64,000 bases of DNA from contig JBBMOL010000301.1 in NCBI GenBank assembly GCA_037954665.1, positions 248,001 to 312,000 of the forward strand, given 5' to 3'. The notes below the pieces were generated by a model, which was not told the origin of the DNA, did no database searches, and saw only the letters and a list, made by a program, of their open reading frames with translations. Below are positions 19,938-32,825 of the stretch, piece by piece; position 1 is the first letter of the stretch, and the number at the start of each line of letters is the position of its first letter. The stretch is from Laguncularia racemosa. Taxonomy: Eukaryota > Streptophyta > Magnoliopsida > Myrtales > Combretaceae. The position numbers and the translations under genes are program-made.

Positions 19938-21185
19938 CCTCCTCTTCTTCCTTCACCTGCACATTCAAAGCTCTCTTCACTACTGCCACCAACTTCCCTA
20001 CTGCAGGCTCCTCATCATCACTAGCATCCTCTAATGGAGGCATATCATCTTCTTCACTATCCCCCTCGGTCTCATACTCACCATCATCACGCAGAATCAT
20101 CACACGCCTATTTAGACATTGACTAGCAATATGGCCTCTACCTTGGCATTTAAAACATCTAATGTCACGATTTCTAGGAGTAGAAGAGTCAGGTTTACCT
20201 TGGTTAGCAAGAGTAGAACCCGCTTGCCTCTACTCTCCTTTCGGTTTAGTAGGTAAAGGCTTTTCTTCCTTCTTCCATTGGTTAGTCTTCCAGGTGGATG
20301 AACCAGTACCCTGTTGAAACCATGCGTTACTACTACCTTTTCTCTTGTGCTGGTTCTCAACCTTTATAGCCATATGAACCATATCTTCCAATTCTACATA
20401 ATGCTGCAATTCTACGACATTTTGAATTTCTCTATTCAATCCCGCAAGAAACCTAGCCATGGTAGCCTCTCTATCCTCCTCTACATTCGCCCTAGTCATC
20501 ATTACTTCCATCTCCTTGAATACTTATCCACACTTCGGTTTCCCTGCTTAAGAGTTTGCAATTTGTTGTGCAATTCACGATAGTAATACGCAGGTACAAA
20601 CCGCTTCTTCATCACCCTCTTCATCTCTTCCCAAGACTCAATAGGTGGTTCGCCACTCCTTCTTCTATTCAACATTAGTTGATCCCACCACACTATAGCA
20701 TAATCCGAAAATTCAATGGCAGCAAGTTTCACTTTCTTTCTCCCACTATAATTATGACAATCAAACACCATCTCTACCTTTTTCTCCCACTCTAAGTACG
20801 CCTCGGGATCATTCTTCCCTTGGAAAGGAGGAATCTTCATCTTTATACTACTCAGTTGATTATCCCCTCTATTCCAATCTCCTCTATCTTCCCAATCCCT
20901 AGTTCCTCTATTCCTACCACTGTAACCTCTATAACTTCTGACAGAAGGTTCATCAAATTCATCATCAGACATTTCATCTCCACCCCTTTGTACTCTCCTA
21001 GAACAACTCTCCCTCTTACGCCCTTGGAAGACATTTTTAGATTGCTCTAGTCTTTGTTTCACCGTCTCATGAATTTGTACCATGCCCTCCTGAAACATTC
21101 TCTACATCTCACCCCTCAACTCCTCAATCACTAACCTAGCATCAAACCTTCCCCTCTCACTTTCAAGAGAATTTTGCCTCGACAT
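19938..21185 (-). pseudogene. Gag of E2 and protease lead-in
   Basis: ATG at 21183-21185 follows TTTTTTTTTGCAGGAACT. The frame has an early stop (about 21105), then is open over 20502-21098: MVQIHETVKQRLEQSKNVF, IKMKIPPFQGKNDPEAYLEW, AIVWWDQLM and YRELHNKLQTLKQGNRSVD. A frameshift near 20510 leads to 20230-20511 (VEEDREATMARFLAGLN, ELQHYVELEDMVHMAIKVE). A TAG interrupts before the knuckle. The zinc knuckle (CFKCQGRGHIASQC) lies near 20110-20160. The acidic segment (GDSEEDDMPPLEDASDDEEP) and ALNVQVKEEEEV end at the E1 insertion. Confidence 0.83.
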
Positions 21186-21670
21186 AGTTCCTGCAAAAAA
21201 AAAGATTAGTACTAACACAAATATATATAATTAAGCCTCATGATATACCCCCTTACGTGTTTCGCTCAAAGGATAATATCACACAGTCACTCGTGTATTC
21301 TCACAAGCAATGATGACATCAACTCACCAATTCCTCTTCTCAATTCTCTTGGAACTAACCCAAACTACACTAATTCCCTTCCGTAGAATTCAAAACAACT
21401 CTAGGGCTCAAAAATTTTTTTCCCTCTTTTTCTTTCAGTTTTTTTCTTTTTTTTGCTGCTCTTGATCACATTCCCCTTTTTTTTGCCGTGATTCTTCCTT
21501 TTTTTTTTTTTGGTAACAAAATTGAATAGTAGGTACTACACTTTCAATAGACAATTAACACTATGAAATTGAATACAAACAATTGATAGGAACGATTGGA
21601 GTTAGGGTTTTGATGTTACCTTCCTCAAACTGAATTGATGTTTTAACAAACCTAGGCTCTGATACCAAAC

Positions 21671-22590
21671 TGATACGAAATCGGTTTACTCAGATTCCTA
21701 ATTGATACGAACCACGCCAACGTGTGACGAAACCCAATACCAATACGTTCGGAATTCGCTACCTAAGATGCCAAACACACTCAAGTGGAAACTGCGACCC
21801 GTTGTCTATAAGCAAGACAAGAACCTTTGTATAATATGAAGAAGCCACAATCGGGATGAAAGACCGATTGATAAGTCGGGATGAAAGACCGATTGATAAG
21901 TCGGGATGAACGCCACGGAAGAAAAAATCCGATAAGTTCTAGATTAGTTCTTTAAAGAACCAAGAGAGGAATTCTATCAAAAGGGTTTTTCAAACTTTAA
22001 TGTTATATGTTCTATCTCCTAGCTATTCTAAACCCTAGGAGTTTTATAGTAAGGTTTACAATTCATAACAATAAAGCCCCAAAACGACATCACTTCAATA
22101 AGTTGCGTAAAAATAACAAAACAAGACATGAAGGCCGGCAGCGTGGGAATGAAGGCCGGCGGCCTTGGAGCCGGCGTTGGAGAAGTATACAACCGGCATT
22201 AGAAATGTACATGACCGTGTACTTCTAGTCGTGTATCTTTCTGTGGAAATTCTTGACACCATACACGGTCGTGCCTTTGAGCTGTGTATATGACCGTATA
22301 TGATTCTGTGTAACCTCCAGACTCCTACACGACCGTGCCTTATAAAGACACGCCCTCTTCACCCTGTATCCAGTATGACTTGTACAAGAGCAAGGGCATT
22401 CCCATGGTTGTTCCAATCCATTCCAGCTTCATGATTGCTCCAATCCTTTCCGACTTCATGGACATCCTTTATCAACCCGTTAAGTGCTTCCTTGAATCGT
22501 TTTGCTCGAGTTCTTGTGATAGGTCCAGGTGGCACTTTAAGAGGATCCACATTCCATCTTCTGGCTTGGCTCCCATCATGGCTCTCATCA
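21671..22590 (-). repeat. 5' LTR of E2 (family 1)
   Basis: Minus strand TGATGAGAGCCATGATGG... to TTTCGTATCA, 920 bp, the longest family-1 LTR. It contains a tandem duplication (AAGACCGATTGATAAGTCGG unit) at about 21856-21910. GCCGGC and CACGACCGTG modules lie at 22130-22340. Confidence 0.87.
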
Positions 22591-22735
22591 TTATTCAAGG
22601 TTGGCTCAAGGCTGGCCGAACTTCGCCTTGGGTTCTCCCGACGCTTATGTCCTCCTTTTTTGGACCCCGTACTGCCACCTATAGCTCGGGTCGACTTGGA
22701 TTTCTTTGGTGCTCATATCTTAGCTCTTAGAATCG
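22591..22735 (-). pseudogene. Basic segment of element G linker
   Basis: Read on the minus strand, the frame continuing from the PLE repeats gives SRIDTILRAKI, a stop, then APKKSKSTRAIGGSTGSKKG and a Lys/Arg-rich run, ending LEPTLNN at the E2 boundary. It has no counterpart in element F, whose linker is short. I do not recognise it; it could be part of the element's linker or captured sequence. Confidence 0.4.
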
Positions 22736-23170
22736 TATCAATGCGGCTCTCTAATGATAGGCTCATCTGACTCTAACCCTCAGAATTCTCCAATGGTTTA
22801 TTCAACTACTCATGAGCCTCTAGTACCTCTGAAGGTGAACACAACTGTCCCTGAATAGTTTGGTCCTCTAGTAGTCTACTGATTTGACTATGATCATCAG
22901 GATCCTCTAAAGGTTGGCACATCTGTGTCTGATAAATTTTGTGCTCTAAGGGTTGGCTCAACTACTCATGGCCCTCTAATGGTCTACTGATTTGTTGCTG
23001 AACCCTTTGAACCTCTGAAGGTGCTCAACTACTCATGGCCCTCTGATGGTCTACTGATTTGTTGCTAAACCCTTTGAACCTCTGAAGGTGCTCAACTACT
23101 CATGGCCCTCTGATGGTTTACTGATTTGTTGCCGAACCCTTTGAACCTCTAAAGGCAACATCGAATTCAG
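22736..23170 (-). repeat. Tandem repeat in the protease-RT linker of element G
   Basis: Three near-identical 67-bp units (about 22965-23165, plus-strand pattern CTCAACTACTCATGGCCCTC) sit next to more diverged units reaching about 22740. In the protease frame they read as degenerate 11-13-residue repeats, for example QQISRPLEGHE, LSQPLEHKIY, QMCQPLEDPDD, QISRLLEDQTI, with TAG stops where CAG (Gln) would fit. The 67-bp length breaks the frame, so the last expansion came after coding was lost. Confidence 0.7.
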
Positions 23171-23630
23171 AATAATTCGTTTTCCATTCTTCTAGAATAC
23201 ATAAGTATTCCTAAAGCCATCATATAAGACCTTCCTGTCATATAACCAAGGCCTGCTAAGCAATATATAGGATGCACACATAGGCAAAATATCACACTCA
23301 ATCTCATCATAGTATTCATCCCTTACGCTGAATGGTACCCTAGCTCTTTGGGTCACATGCAAACTCCCCTTATCACTAAGCGAATGCAATTTATACGGTT
23401 CAGGATGTGGAGTAGTGGCAAGTTTTAGTTTCGATACTAACGATGCTGCTACCACATTGGTATAACTACCACCATCAACTATAAGGACACATAAATTTCC
23501 TTATACCCTACAAGAGGTATAGAACAAGTTTTCCCTTTATTCATCATCCTTAGTAGTAAATGTAGTCAATGTCCAATGCAATACATTAGCATAATGAAAC
23601 ATTTCATTAGACATTATTGTGTTTAAATCT
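23171..23630 (-). pseudogene. Protease of element G
   Basis: Minus strand. The candidate start is MSNEMFHYANVL near 23617. Then TLTTFTTKDDE, a TAA, RENLFYTSCRV, a second stop, and the retropepsin core LIVDGGSYTNVVAAS. The open part 23192-23455 continues PYKLHSLSDKGSLHVTQRA, IECDILPMCASYILLSRPWL and YDRKVLYDGFRNTYVF. LSRPW replaces the LGRPW of the other families. The same start and order occur in element F. Confidence 0.78.
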
Positions 23631-25395
23631 AACAACACAATAATGATCCTTACACTTCTACATTCAAGTACACAACCAAGCTAAAAGTGAAGTACACTCA
23701 ACTACTTTCAAGTAAATAGAATTAAATTCAACTACAAATGTTTAAGTAATTAGTTCAATTACTTTCACACTTTAATAACTTGTTTGAATTTTAAATTCTA
23801 CTAATCAACCTTCCTTTTCTTGCCTTAGCTTCTCACCACTTAAATACACAATTGGCTGCAAGGAAAACACATACATAACACACCATTCACCGCCACATAA
23901 GTTCCCCTTATGCTCACAGTTCACAATGTTTCATGCCACTAGCATCAATGATCTTGATAACACATACAATAACCAACACCAAATGTACACACCCTTCACT
24001 AAGTTCATAAAAATACAACACGACATACACTCCACAAACCATGGCAATACACTCATACACCTATGGTACACAAATAACCATTGCAACACACACCCTTAAC
24101 CACGATGCAACACTTATCCTCACTTTAATTATGATAAAATAAAGGAAGAAAAAGTTAAACACTTCCAAGTAATTAAGATATTGAATTCAACTGAGCAAGT
24201 TCTTAAGTAATAATACTCAATAACTTTCACACTTAAATGCTTATTTTTTAATTTCAAACTTCACTACTTAACTTCCTTCTTTAGCCACGGTTCACACTTA
24301 CACTTGATCTTAATGTGCAGCACTTTACACTACACATAAATCCTCAAATTAACAAATGGCAATTCCCTTACTCAACACACAAACACAACGCCACAACACT
24401 ACACTCACACATGGTGCACTCACTTCAACTTACAACAATTCACTCATGGTGCAACACCCTTCTACTCAAAACATACAACACAAACTCCACCAACTCAATA
24501 CTCCTTTACACCGCCACACATACACACACAAACACGGCAACAATTTCAAATTGACATCCTTAATGCGACTTTCCACAAATGGTAAGATTCAATTTCAAAT
24601 TCAAATGACATACAATTAAACAATGACTTAATGTGTGTTTTGAATTTCAAAAAATCAATCACTACAACTCCATTTCAACCATGGCACATATACACACTTC
24701 CACTCCACGACAGCACCCTTCGCCTCAACAAACTCACAACACGTTGCTTTAGTCTTCTCAACACAAACTTACAACACGTTGTAGCACAACTCCAATAACT
24801 CACTACACTCTTTTTACACCGCAACCCACACACATACAACCATGGTGCAACAACCTTCCTAATACAACACACACAACACTTCACGTTGCAATCTATACCA
24901 TAATCCATATGCAAGGGCAGTAAACAACAATTCAAATAACTCCACTAAATGCAATATTTTCCATAAAAGGTAAGATAATTCAAATTCAAACAACACTCCT
25001 TAATGTTACTTAATAACTACTTCAAGTTAATGGATGTTTGAATTCAAATGATTTCCTTTTTTTTCCACACAATGCAAACTAAAAATTTCAATCACACTAC
25101 TCAATTTCCGAAACAAACAAGCAAGTATCACACTTCTTCTTTCTTCACAAATTGAGATACTTCCCAATTCTGAATTTGGTTCAAGAAATGCACTACTTTC
25201 TTCCCTTCCCTTCACGGTGAATTCAACAATAAAGGAGCTATAACAAGACCTCAAATTCTACTTCAACATACAACAATTACAACTCCTCAACAACACATTC
25301 ACACAATCAAATCCTCAACACACACAATTTCGGATCAAAGTGAAGAACCCTAATTGATAATGAGGATCATGAAAATTCCCTTCTCTTAACCTATA
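23631..25395 (-). other. Long 5' leader of element G
   Basis: About 1.77 kb of A/C-rich DNA (plus-strand view) with many ACAACAC and CATGGTGCAAC repeats and no coding similarity to gag. The leader of element F is about 0.85 kb, of the same composition. Both join the protease at the same place. Confidence 0.65.
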
Positions 25396-25406
25396 CTCTG
25401 ATACCA
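25396..25406 (-). promoter_or_regulatory. Primer-binding site of element G
   Basis: Minus-strand TGGTATCAGAG, five bases from the LTR end, tRNA-iMet type. Confidence 0.75.
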
Positions 25407-25411
25407 AATTA

Positions 25412-26487
25412 TGACATGCCTAAAAATTGACTAAGCACAATCAAATAACAAATGATGAATTCCAATCAACAACCACTTCACATAAGAAGGATAAACCCCT
25501 AATTCCTTATGAAATCCGGATGTTAAAACCAAGCAAGATGTGGTACCAAATGGAGATATGCTTAAATGATTCAAGCATATAACATAATTCAATGAAATTA
25601 ACTCCACAAGAGGCGTGAATACACTAACAATCAACAACACTTAGCTTGATCAACTCCTTCACAAATTAGTCTTAATTTATGAAGATGGAAATCAAAAGGA
25701 TACATGGGACAATCAATTGCAAGATTTCAATGATGAATAATAGGAAATGAACTAAGATTCCAATTCAAATTGAAAAAGTTTCAAATCTAAAAATAGAACC
25801 CTAAATTCACATAAACCAAAGGAAACGACAAATGGCACCTAAATATGACTCACTAAGTACAATTTGTGGCGACAAGAAATGAATGATATTACTCACAATC
25901 GATTTCAAGTCGATTCTCACCACAATTTCAAGAATGAAATTGATAAGAGATGGATTGCATGCAAGGATGATCCTCATGGCAACAAAAGGGTTTTTTTTTT
26001 TCAAATGTTCAAAAAGCTCCCTAAAACCCTACTTAAGCAAGTATTTATACTTGCTCCTTTTAGGGTTAAAAAGTTCACAAAATTACAACTATGCCACTTT
26101 TAAGGTAGCCAATTCTAAAAGAAAATTACAACAAAAATAAAAGGTCCCACAAAGCTTACACAATAAATAGTTCAAAAATAAATTACAAATACAAAAATAA
26201 TCTTCAATAAGTTAGCTATGCAATGGAAGTCATTGGTTCAGCTCATCTTCAGTTCTTAGGTCGGTCCATAGATAACCCACAAGCTGAGTCTTAGTGAGTT
26301 TGTCCATCGCCTTGTGAAGCCAAATAAGTGTGTCTATTGGAAAATACAATATAAGAATAATAGAAAAGAGGTTAATTTATAAATACTTTCGAGGTTGATG
26401 TGCTCAAAATGGGCCCTCAACGCCAAGATTTGAAATCCTTTGGCTCTTGCCCTAATGATAGGTCTTGACGAATTTTGATTCCTATCA
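25412..26487 (-). repeat. 5' LTR of element G (family 3)
   Basis: Minus strand TGATAGGAATC ... CATGTCA, about 1.08 kb. Its 5' end carries the coding relic RPIIRARAKGFQILALR (26334-26480), the family version of the GPITRARAK tail. It resembles the LTRs of element F (TGATTCCTATCA end; CCCTA-rich middle) with clear divergence. Confidence 0.75.
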
Positions 26488-29400
26488 ATGATACATAGAA
26501 ATGGTGAATAAGTGAAACTAAGACCCCTAACAACTAACTTGGAATACTTGGAAAAATATCTTAAAATTTCAAACATCAAAACCTTCACATAGCCAAGAAA
26601 ATGTCCCAAATAAATTTATAAATGATTAGAATTAAATTCCTTGGAATATTATATCCAACTAGGCGAAAAGGACTCCAAAATAAACCTAAACAATGCACAC
26701 AAAAACTGTTCTGATCCTAACTTAAGTTTTTAAAGCTCAAATGAGCTAAATGACTTTAGAAATAGAAAGAACACTAAAAAACCTTTAAAATGACTATACG
26801 TACACAAAAAAACAGACCTAAAACAAAAAAGTTATGATCAAAACACTGAAACATTAGAAATTGGAAAAACCAACGAATATTATAAAACCAATTCAAGTTG
26901 ATATCTAACTTAAACTTATAGAATTGTTGTTTATCCTATTAGGTGACATACATTTTGAGGACAACCTACCACCAGATTATTACAATTAAGGATGACATGT
27001 TGGGTGAGTAAATCCGATGACTATTGTTCTTGTTTGTGCTTATAATTTAACACAGTCGTATGCAATTATGATATATGAATTGGATTTGTGTGTGGGGATA
27101 ATCGAGATATTTATTGTATTTGGTTGCTATGATTGTGCTAACCACCTTAATTATATTTGGCTAATTGCTTATTGATTTCCTTTACATTTAGAATTAGGAG
27201 ATTACAAGTGTTTGTATTAAATTGATGTGGGGTCACCAAATAAATGAATTTAATATTATTTAACCCTAAATAAAATGAATTATGCATCATGAATTTTCAC
27301 ATGTAAGAAGGTCGTTGGCATCACGCGATGATACAGAGAGACTACATGGAGGTATACTTCATGTGTAAACTTTGTCTTCACCTTTAGAAACAAAGTAGAA
27401 TCGAGAAATACCGCCCTCTGATTAAGACCTAGTCTAGGGATTCATCGCTTAAGGGCGATTGAGATTGAGCTTGCAAGCCTTTCACAATCTATACCCTACA
27501 TGGGCCTAGGGTATAGATTGATCTTAAAAAGGAAGCCTAGGGTCACTAGAGCCTAGAGACAATATGTAGTTCATAATTTCCTAACCCAGGCAATAAAGGG
27601 CAATAAATCTATGCTATGTGCAATATTCGTTAGATCGTATATATTGTTGCATTCGTGTGATTGATTATGCATTCCATATGTTTGATTAAATAACTTGTTT
27701 GCTATTGCTTGCCAGTTTAGTAGGAGGGTATATCTCACTAAGTTGTCATAGCTTACACCCTTAGAGTATTTCCTTATTGTAGGAGCCAATATGGTTAGAG
27801 CCTAGTAGACAAATGTTAGAGGTTAGTGTAGGGCACTAAGGAGGAGTGAAGGATTATAGTGGAATGGAGAGATCACTACTATATTTATATAAACTGGAAT
27901 TTATATTTTAGTTGTATTAATATTTTAACAGAGACTCATATGGTTTAAGTTATTACCTACTAGATAATGTTGTTAGCCTATGGATATTTGATATTGCTAT
28001 ATTTTTTACTCTAATTAATTATTTGCCTATGTATTTACTTGGAAATGTTAAACCCTGATTGGGAATTTGGATGTGGATATGCCTTGTATGTTGTAAGACA
28101 AATCCTCAAATAATAGAAGGGTTATCCCTAGGTTTTCGTGTAGTATAAGGTAGATGGATACTTCCTAAAGGGCCCACCAAAGCATAACAGTCATAACATA
28201 GTTATTGTAACTCCTTAAATTTTTCATAGATAGAACTCTATTGAATAGGCCTTAGATAGGAAAATAAATTTAGGATAAAGCTTCAAATGAACTCGAGTAA
28301 GGTCTAAGAGCTAAAGATAAGTCAATATATTATAAGTTGACCTAAGTCAACGTGGTCATATCAAAGTCGACTTGAGTCAATTGGCTCAATCGAACTTAGT
28401 AACTTAAGTCTTCCCTTTGACATCCTTAAGAAAACTTAAGTGGACTTAAGTTGTTAAAGCTTAGACTTGGAAGAAAAGATGCTATAGATTTCCAATAAAA
28501 TTGATAGATTTAACTCAACAAAAGTTCAATTGAAAACCGCCAACTGCACTACTTTTCACTGAACTTCTTACCTAAGGGTCCAGTCTCATTCTCATAATTT
28601 CACCTAGTAGCCTAAACCCAAATTCAGTCAAACTTTATCTATAAGACCAATACTTAGCCCTAAGTATTCCTTGAGTATTGGATCTAAAAACCTCAACTTG
28701 ATTCGTTAAAATCTTCTTAAAATTAACTCAAATCAACTCTCGATAGGTAATTAGACAACTAAAGAAAGCTTACTTTAACTTGAGTCAACTATTTTTTAAA
28801 TTCATTTGATCTTACCTAATCACAAAGGTCAATACTGTAAAACTTATATTACTAAGATAAAGTCCAAATCAATGATGAATCAAAACTCAAATGTACTCAA
28901 AATCGAAAGTTCCTAAACATTGACATAGAAAACCTAAATTAATTAAGCTTGAAACTACACCATAATCTTAACTAGTTATAACCATTTTTTCTCATAAATC
29001 ATTATCTCAACCTTAATTACTAAATTACAAATAAAATATAAGAAAATTCCATCAAAGATGAACCAGTTTACATCCCCATCAATGGCGACAATCAAAAGTC
29101 CATTTTCTACATGCAAATCTTTGAATTTTCAAACCTTTATCTTATATTATCTCTTAGAAAATGACCCCTCCATCATACCCTATCTTGACTTATGATCTTG
29201 GACTAATTTCTGCAAGGTAATTATGAAAAAAGACTTAAGTTAAGGCCAACATAAGGAAGCTTCAAATTGATAAGTAAATAAATGTAAAATTTGACAATGA
29301 TAGCCGATTCATTTTCTTCCAAATTAGCTTGTAATCTCTTACCACACATGTCTAATTTTTCTAGCCTAACATTATCATGCCTTAACCTAGGAAAGTGACT

Positions 29401-30807
29401 TGAAAATGACAAGAAACAACAATCCAAAATCAATTGATTCCCCTAGCTTTCATGTGTACATCAATTTCATTTTCACCCATCTAATCTCAACTTATCTTAT
29501 CTTACCTTAACCCATCTTAATTCATCCTAACTTAACTTGTCTAAACTAGGAAAAAGACATAGAAATAGGACAAACACATGGCCAACCAAATCAAGCAAGA
29601 AATTCCCTATGTGATCTTATCTTTAGCCATTAATTACCCTATACTATCTTATCTTATCTCAACCATCATTACTCTAACCTATCCAAACCTAACCTAAGCC
29701 ATAATTGCACTCTAAAATCAACCAATGATTCCTTTTTCTAGGCATGGAAAATAGGGTCTCATGATGTGCAAAACAATAAAACGAAAATTACTATAAAAAG
29801 AAATGATACAACAATAGTCAACAAGTAACTTTCTACTTCCATTTTCACCACTAGCCACTCCCTTTTCCCGTCACATTTCTTACCTAACATTTCACTCAAT
29901 TAAGAAAAATCAAATGACCCTTTAGCCCAACACTCTTCCCTAAACTCAAAAAATAGCTTGAGGACCATTTGTTCAAAAATTAAGGTAAGAAACTTCCTAA
30001 AAGTTTGGTAAGACTTCTAGTGAATTTCTAAAAGAAATTACTAACTCTAACTATTTCTTATGTTATAGGGTCTTTATCATAGGTTTTCAAGGGATTTCCA
30101 ACTAAGAAAGGTAATCTCAATTCACCTTAATCATCTTCATAATAAAGTCCTTAAATCGTATACTAATGCATCATATTTCTTAAGTTATAATTTCCATCAG
30201 CCATACCACTCCAAGGATCTTTTTCCTTAAAATGTAAGACTATTTCACTGCTCTTTTCCTTATATATATAGTAAAATATCTATTAGGATATCTTGATATA
30301 TTCTATTATGATAAAATATTTAGTTCGAACTTTATTCAAAGAAAGGATGTTTAAGAACTTTTCCCGACTACTTAAGACCTATGACCATTTCTAACTTACT
30401 TTGGACTTTATTCTATTGAACTTATCCTTGGACGTATATTTACCCTTTTATGACATGATTTACATTGCTGGGGACCTAAGCGTAGATTTTGTCGATGGAC
30501 CAAACCTTGAACAAAGGACCATTAAGATCCAATACTAAAAGATACCCTAAAAGATTATAATAAGATTTATAGTTAAGATCGAGATGTTAGAATAGTATAT
30601 TTTAGTAATAGTTATTCTTAAGTATATTTCTTTTTATGTTCAATTATTTAGGTTTTTCAAACAATTTCCAGTCTTTACCTGAGAATTATTATGATCTTTA
30701 AGAAATGATCAGGTGAGTACTAATGATGATTGCCACTTATTTGTGTTTGTAATATTAGCTACACTTAAATTGAAAGCTAATGAACCCATGTATGTGCTTG
30801 GTATGGT
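26488..30807. other. AT-rich intergenic region without recognised genes
   Basis: About 4.3 kb with no ORF above 72 codons, no LTR or transposase motif that I can identify, and no exon-like coding. It holds one perfect inverted repeat at 27485-27520. Around 29480-29720 it has a loose pyrimidine/TTAA pattern (CTTAACC, ATCTTA). Confidence 0.5.
27485..27520. repeat. Perfect 14-bp inverted repeat (hairpin)
   Basis: CAATCTATACCCTA, an 8-base spacer CATGGGCC, then TAGGGTATAGATTG. The stem is perfect. No gene ends nearby, so a terminator role is not supported; it may belong to an old transposon. Confidence 0.7.
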
Positions 30808-32334
30808 TGATGGGTGTCGAGTCCAACAAAAATAAAACCTACTCCTAGACAATTATATGATTTGCATATAGTGGTGAGTAGGGTCGAATCCACAGAGATT
30901 GGTAAAGATATTTCTATTCAAATACAACAATAAGGAAGAGAAAAATGGGGGGTTTTGTTTGTGAATCAAATAAAGTAAAGCAAAGTAAGAAAATCAAATA
31001 TTGATAAAAAGCCTAGCCAAAGGAATCAAGATAGTTTAATTCTAGGAATTGATCATCGATGCAAATAGCTTCTATCTTTAGTTCTAGATAAATTGGTTAT
31101 GGTTATTAACAAGCTCTAACAACTTATCTCTCCTTACTTTCTCAATAACCTCCAACAAGCGCTTCGAATTATTTCCCTTATTGATTAGCAATCCCTCAGA
31201 CAAGCGTTTAGGATTTAATCTATCAATAGCATTAAGATCTAGAGAGACTACCAATTCATGCCAGTAGATTATAAGATAACCTATTTAAACATGATCACAC
31301 ACCTCCATAACATGAATTCGATCATCTCTTTTATAACCAAACATGTTATTGCGTCACTAAGACTAGAACAATCAAACAATTACGGATTTGACGTGCTAGT
31401 TGACAATATATTATCTTGCTAATTAAGTAGAAGAGCTCTATTCGTACCAATCAACAAAATAATAATGACAAAACAATCAGAAGATAATGAATACCCGAAA
31501 GCAAAGAATAGAATAAATACAAGTCAATTAGACCTCACAATTCGTGGAGAATTAAACATCTATGACCCTTTGGCTAGAAAAGTAGCTTAGCCACTCATGT
31601 TCATAAGAAAAACGAAAATAATAAGTAAAGACATAAAGAACCCGGATAGCTTGCTCTGCCTCCGGCCTTCCTTCTTGTTTCCCAGATCAAAGGTAAAAAG
31701 TTTGAAAGGAAGATTAAAGATTGTCTTAACCCTCTAGGGTTGGTTCTATTTATAATGTTTGAGGGATGGCATGTGATCTTTTGCTAGCAAGATACGAAGA
31801 TATATTTCCTTTTCCAAGTAGATTTCGAGAAGTGAAGATTCATCCACTTGGCACGCCCTATAACACGGCCATGGGTCAAGCCGTGCCATCCTCTGTGCAT
31901 ATTCTTCAAGTTTTCATCCACGCCCAGTGTGTACCACGGTCCAACACACGGCCAGATTTAAAACCGTGCCATCCTCTGCCTATGTTCAACAAGTCTTTAT
32001 CCTTGGCACGTCTAGCTTCCACCACGGCTTCAAGCAAGGTTTGGTCCACGGCCATGCCCTAGACCGTGCCACGCCTTCTCCTCATGCAATGTGTAGCACA
32101 GTGTAAAACATGGCCAAATCTCCAACCGTGTTTCATTCTGGAGGTGTAATTCCTTGTCTTGATCCAAATTGTAGATGACTTCTCTAATTTACTTGAATTA
32201 ACATCCTTGACTCCATTTTACCTGATTTATCACCATGATTAGAATTAAGTACCATTTCCTTATGATTTCTATAAAATCAATAATAATTTAACACAATTTA
32301 TACTATAAGGATTGAGTATAAAATGGCTCTATCA
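30808..32334 (-). repeat. 3' LTR of TR-GAG copy I
   Basis: 1527 bp, nearly identical to 36006-37546. It contains CACGGCC/CCGTGCC modules at about 31850-32130 and an ORF-like stretch (31766-32062) that is a shadow. Confidence 0.92.
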
Positions 32335-32373
32335 AATTCCCCCACACTTAAACTCTTGCTTGTCCTCAAGCAA
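32335..32373 (-). promoter_or_regulatory. Polypurine tract with upstream hairpin, copy I
   Basis: On the minus strand: TTGCTTG-AGGA-CAAGCAA (32356-32373, perfect 7-bp stem, AGGA loop), then GAGTTTAAGTGTGGGGGAA directly before the LTR. The G-run primes plus-strand synthesis. The same hairpin-plus-tract layout recurs 1 kb upstream and in copy II. Confidence 0.75.
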
Positions 32374-32825
32374 TTGCATCAGATCAATTGAGAAATCTAT
32401 CATAGATTATACAAACTTTCATTTCATCATTCCAAGCATCCATTCATTTGTAGTTCATGACTTGAAACTTTAATGTCTACTACTTCAACCAAACTGGTTT
32501 CTTGTGATCAAATTACCATGGTCAAAATTTAATAGCTAATCTAAACAAAACAAACTTTAATCCTCATTTTTAGCACAAGAATTTTTATTCCAAAAGTAAA
32601 TACTTAATCCATTAAGGAAAAACACCCAATTAAACTTCATTGGACATTAGCAGACATATAATCCTTGCAACATAAAGTAAAAGCATATTGTATAAGCACT
32701 TTGCTTAGATTTTCTCCCTTTTCTATTATAAATCTTGTTTTATTCAATGAATGTTTGCATTCATGTTCTTTTGATTTATTCAAGCATCTATTTTGACGGG
32801 TTTTTGCCAGCTTCTTTTCATGAAC

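Larger units (their letters stand above)
19938..22590 (-). mobile_element. Ty3/gypsy element E2 (family 1), 5' fragment
   Basis: Minus strand: 5' LTR 21671-22590, primer site 21656-21667, leader with intron-like signals, gag, and the start of the protease region. E1's LTR interrupts it at 19937. The downstream part (protease core to 3' LTR) is not in the window. It is inserted in the protease-RT linker of element G. Confidence 0.85.
22591..26487 (-). mobile_element. Gag-less Ty3/gypsy element G (family 3), 5' part
   Basis: Minus strand: 5' LTR 25412-26487, primer site, a leader of about 1.8 kb, protease, and an expanded linker. E2 interrupts it at 22590; RT and later domains are not in the window. 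No gag lies between leader and protease. Element F (40598-46782) has the same layout and similar LTR ends (GATTCCTATCA). Confidence 0.78.

Noticed and set aside
24300..24620. ORFs in the leader of element G
   Set aside because: They arise from A/C-rich low-complexity DNA with His/Thr-rich translations and no gag similarity.
29480..29720. Loose CTTAACC/ATCTTA pattern
   Set aside because: Not a regular repeat unit and not the plant telomere repeat; treated as low-complexity AT-rich DNA.
31766..32062. ORF of 98 codons present in both copy I LTRs
   Set aside because: It lies on the strand opposite to the element, inside the LTR, and repeats only because the LTR is duplicated. No conserved motif.
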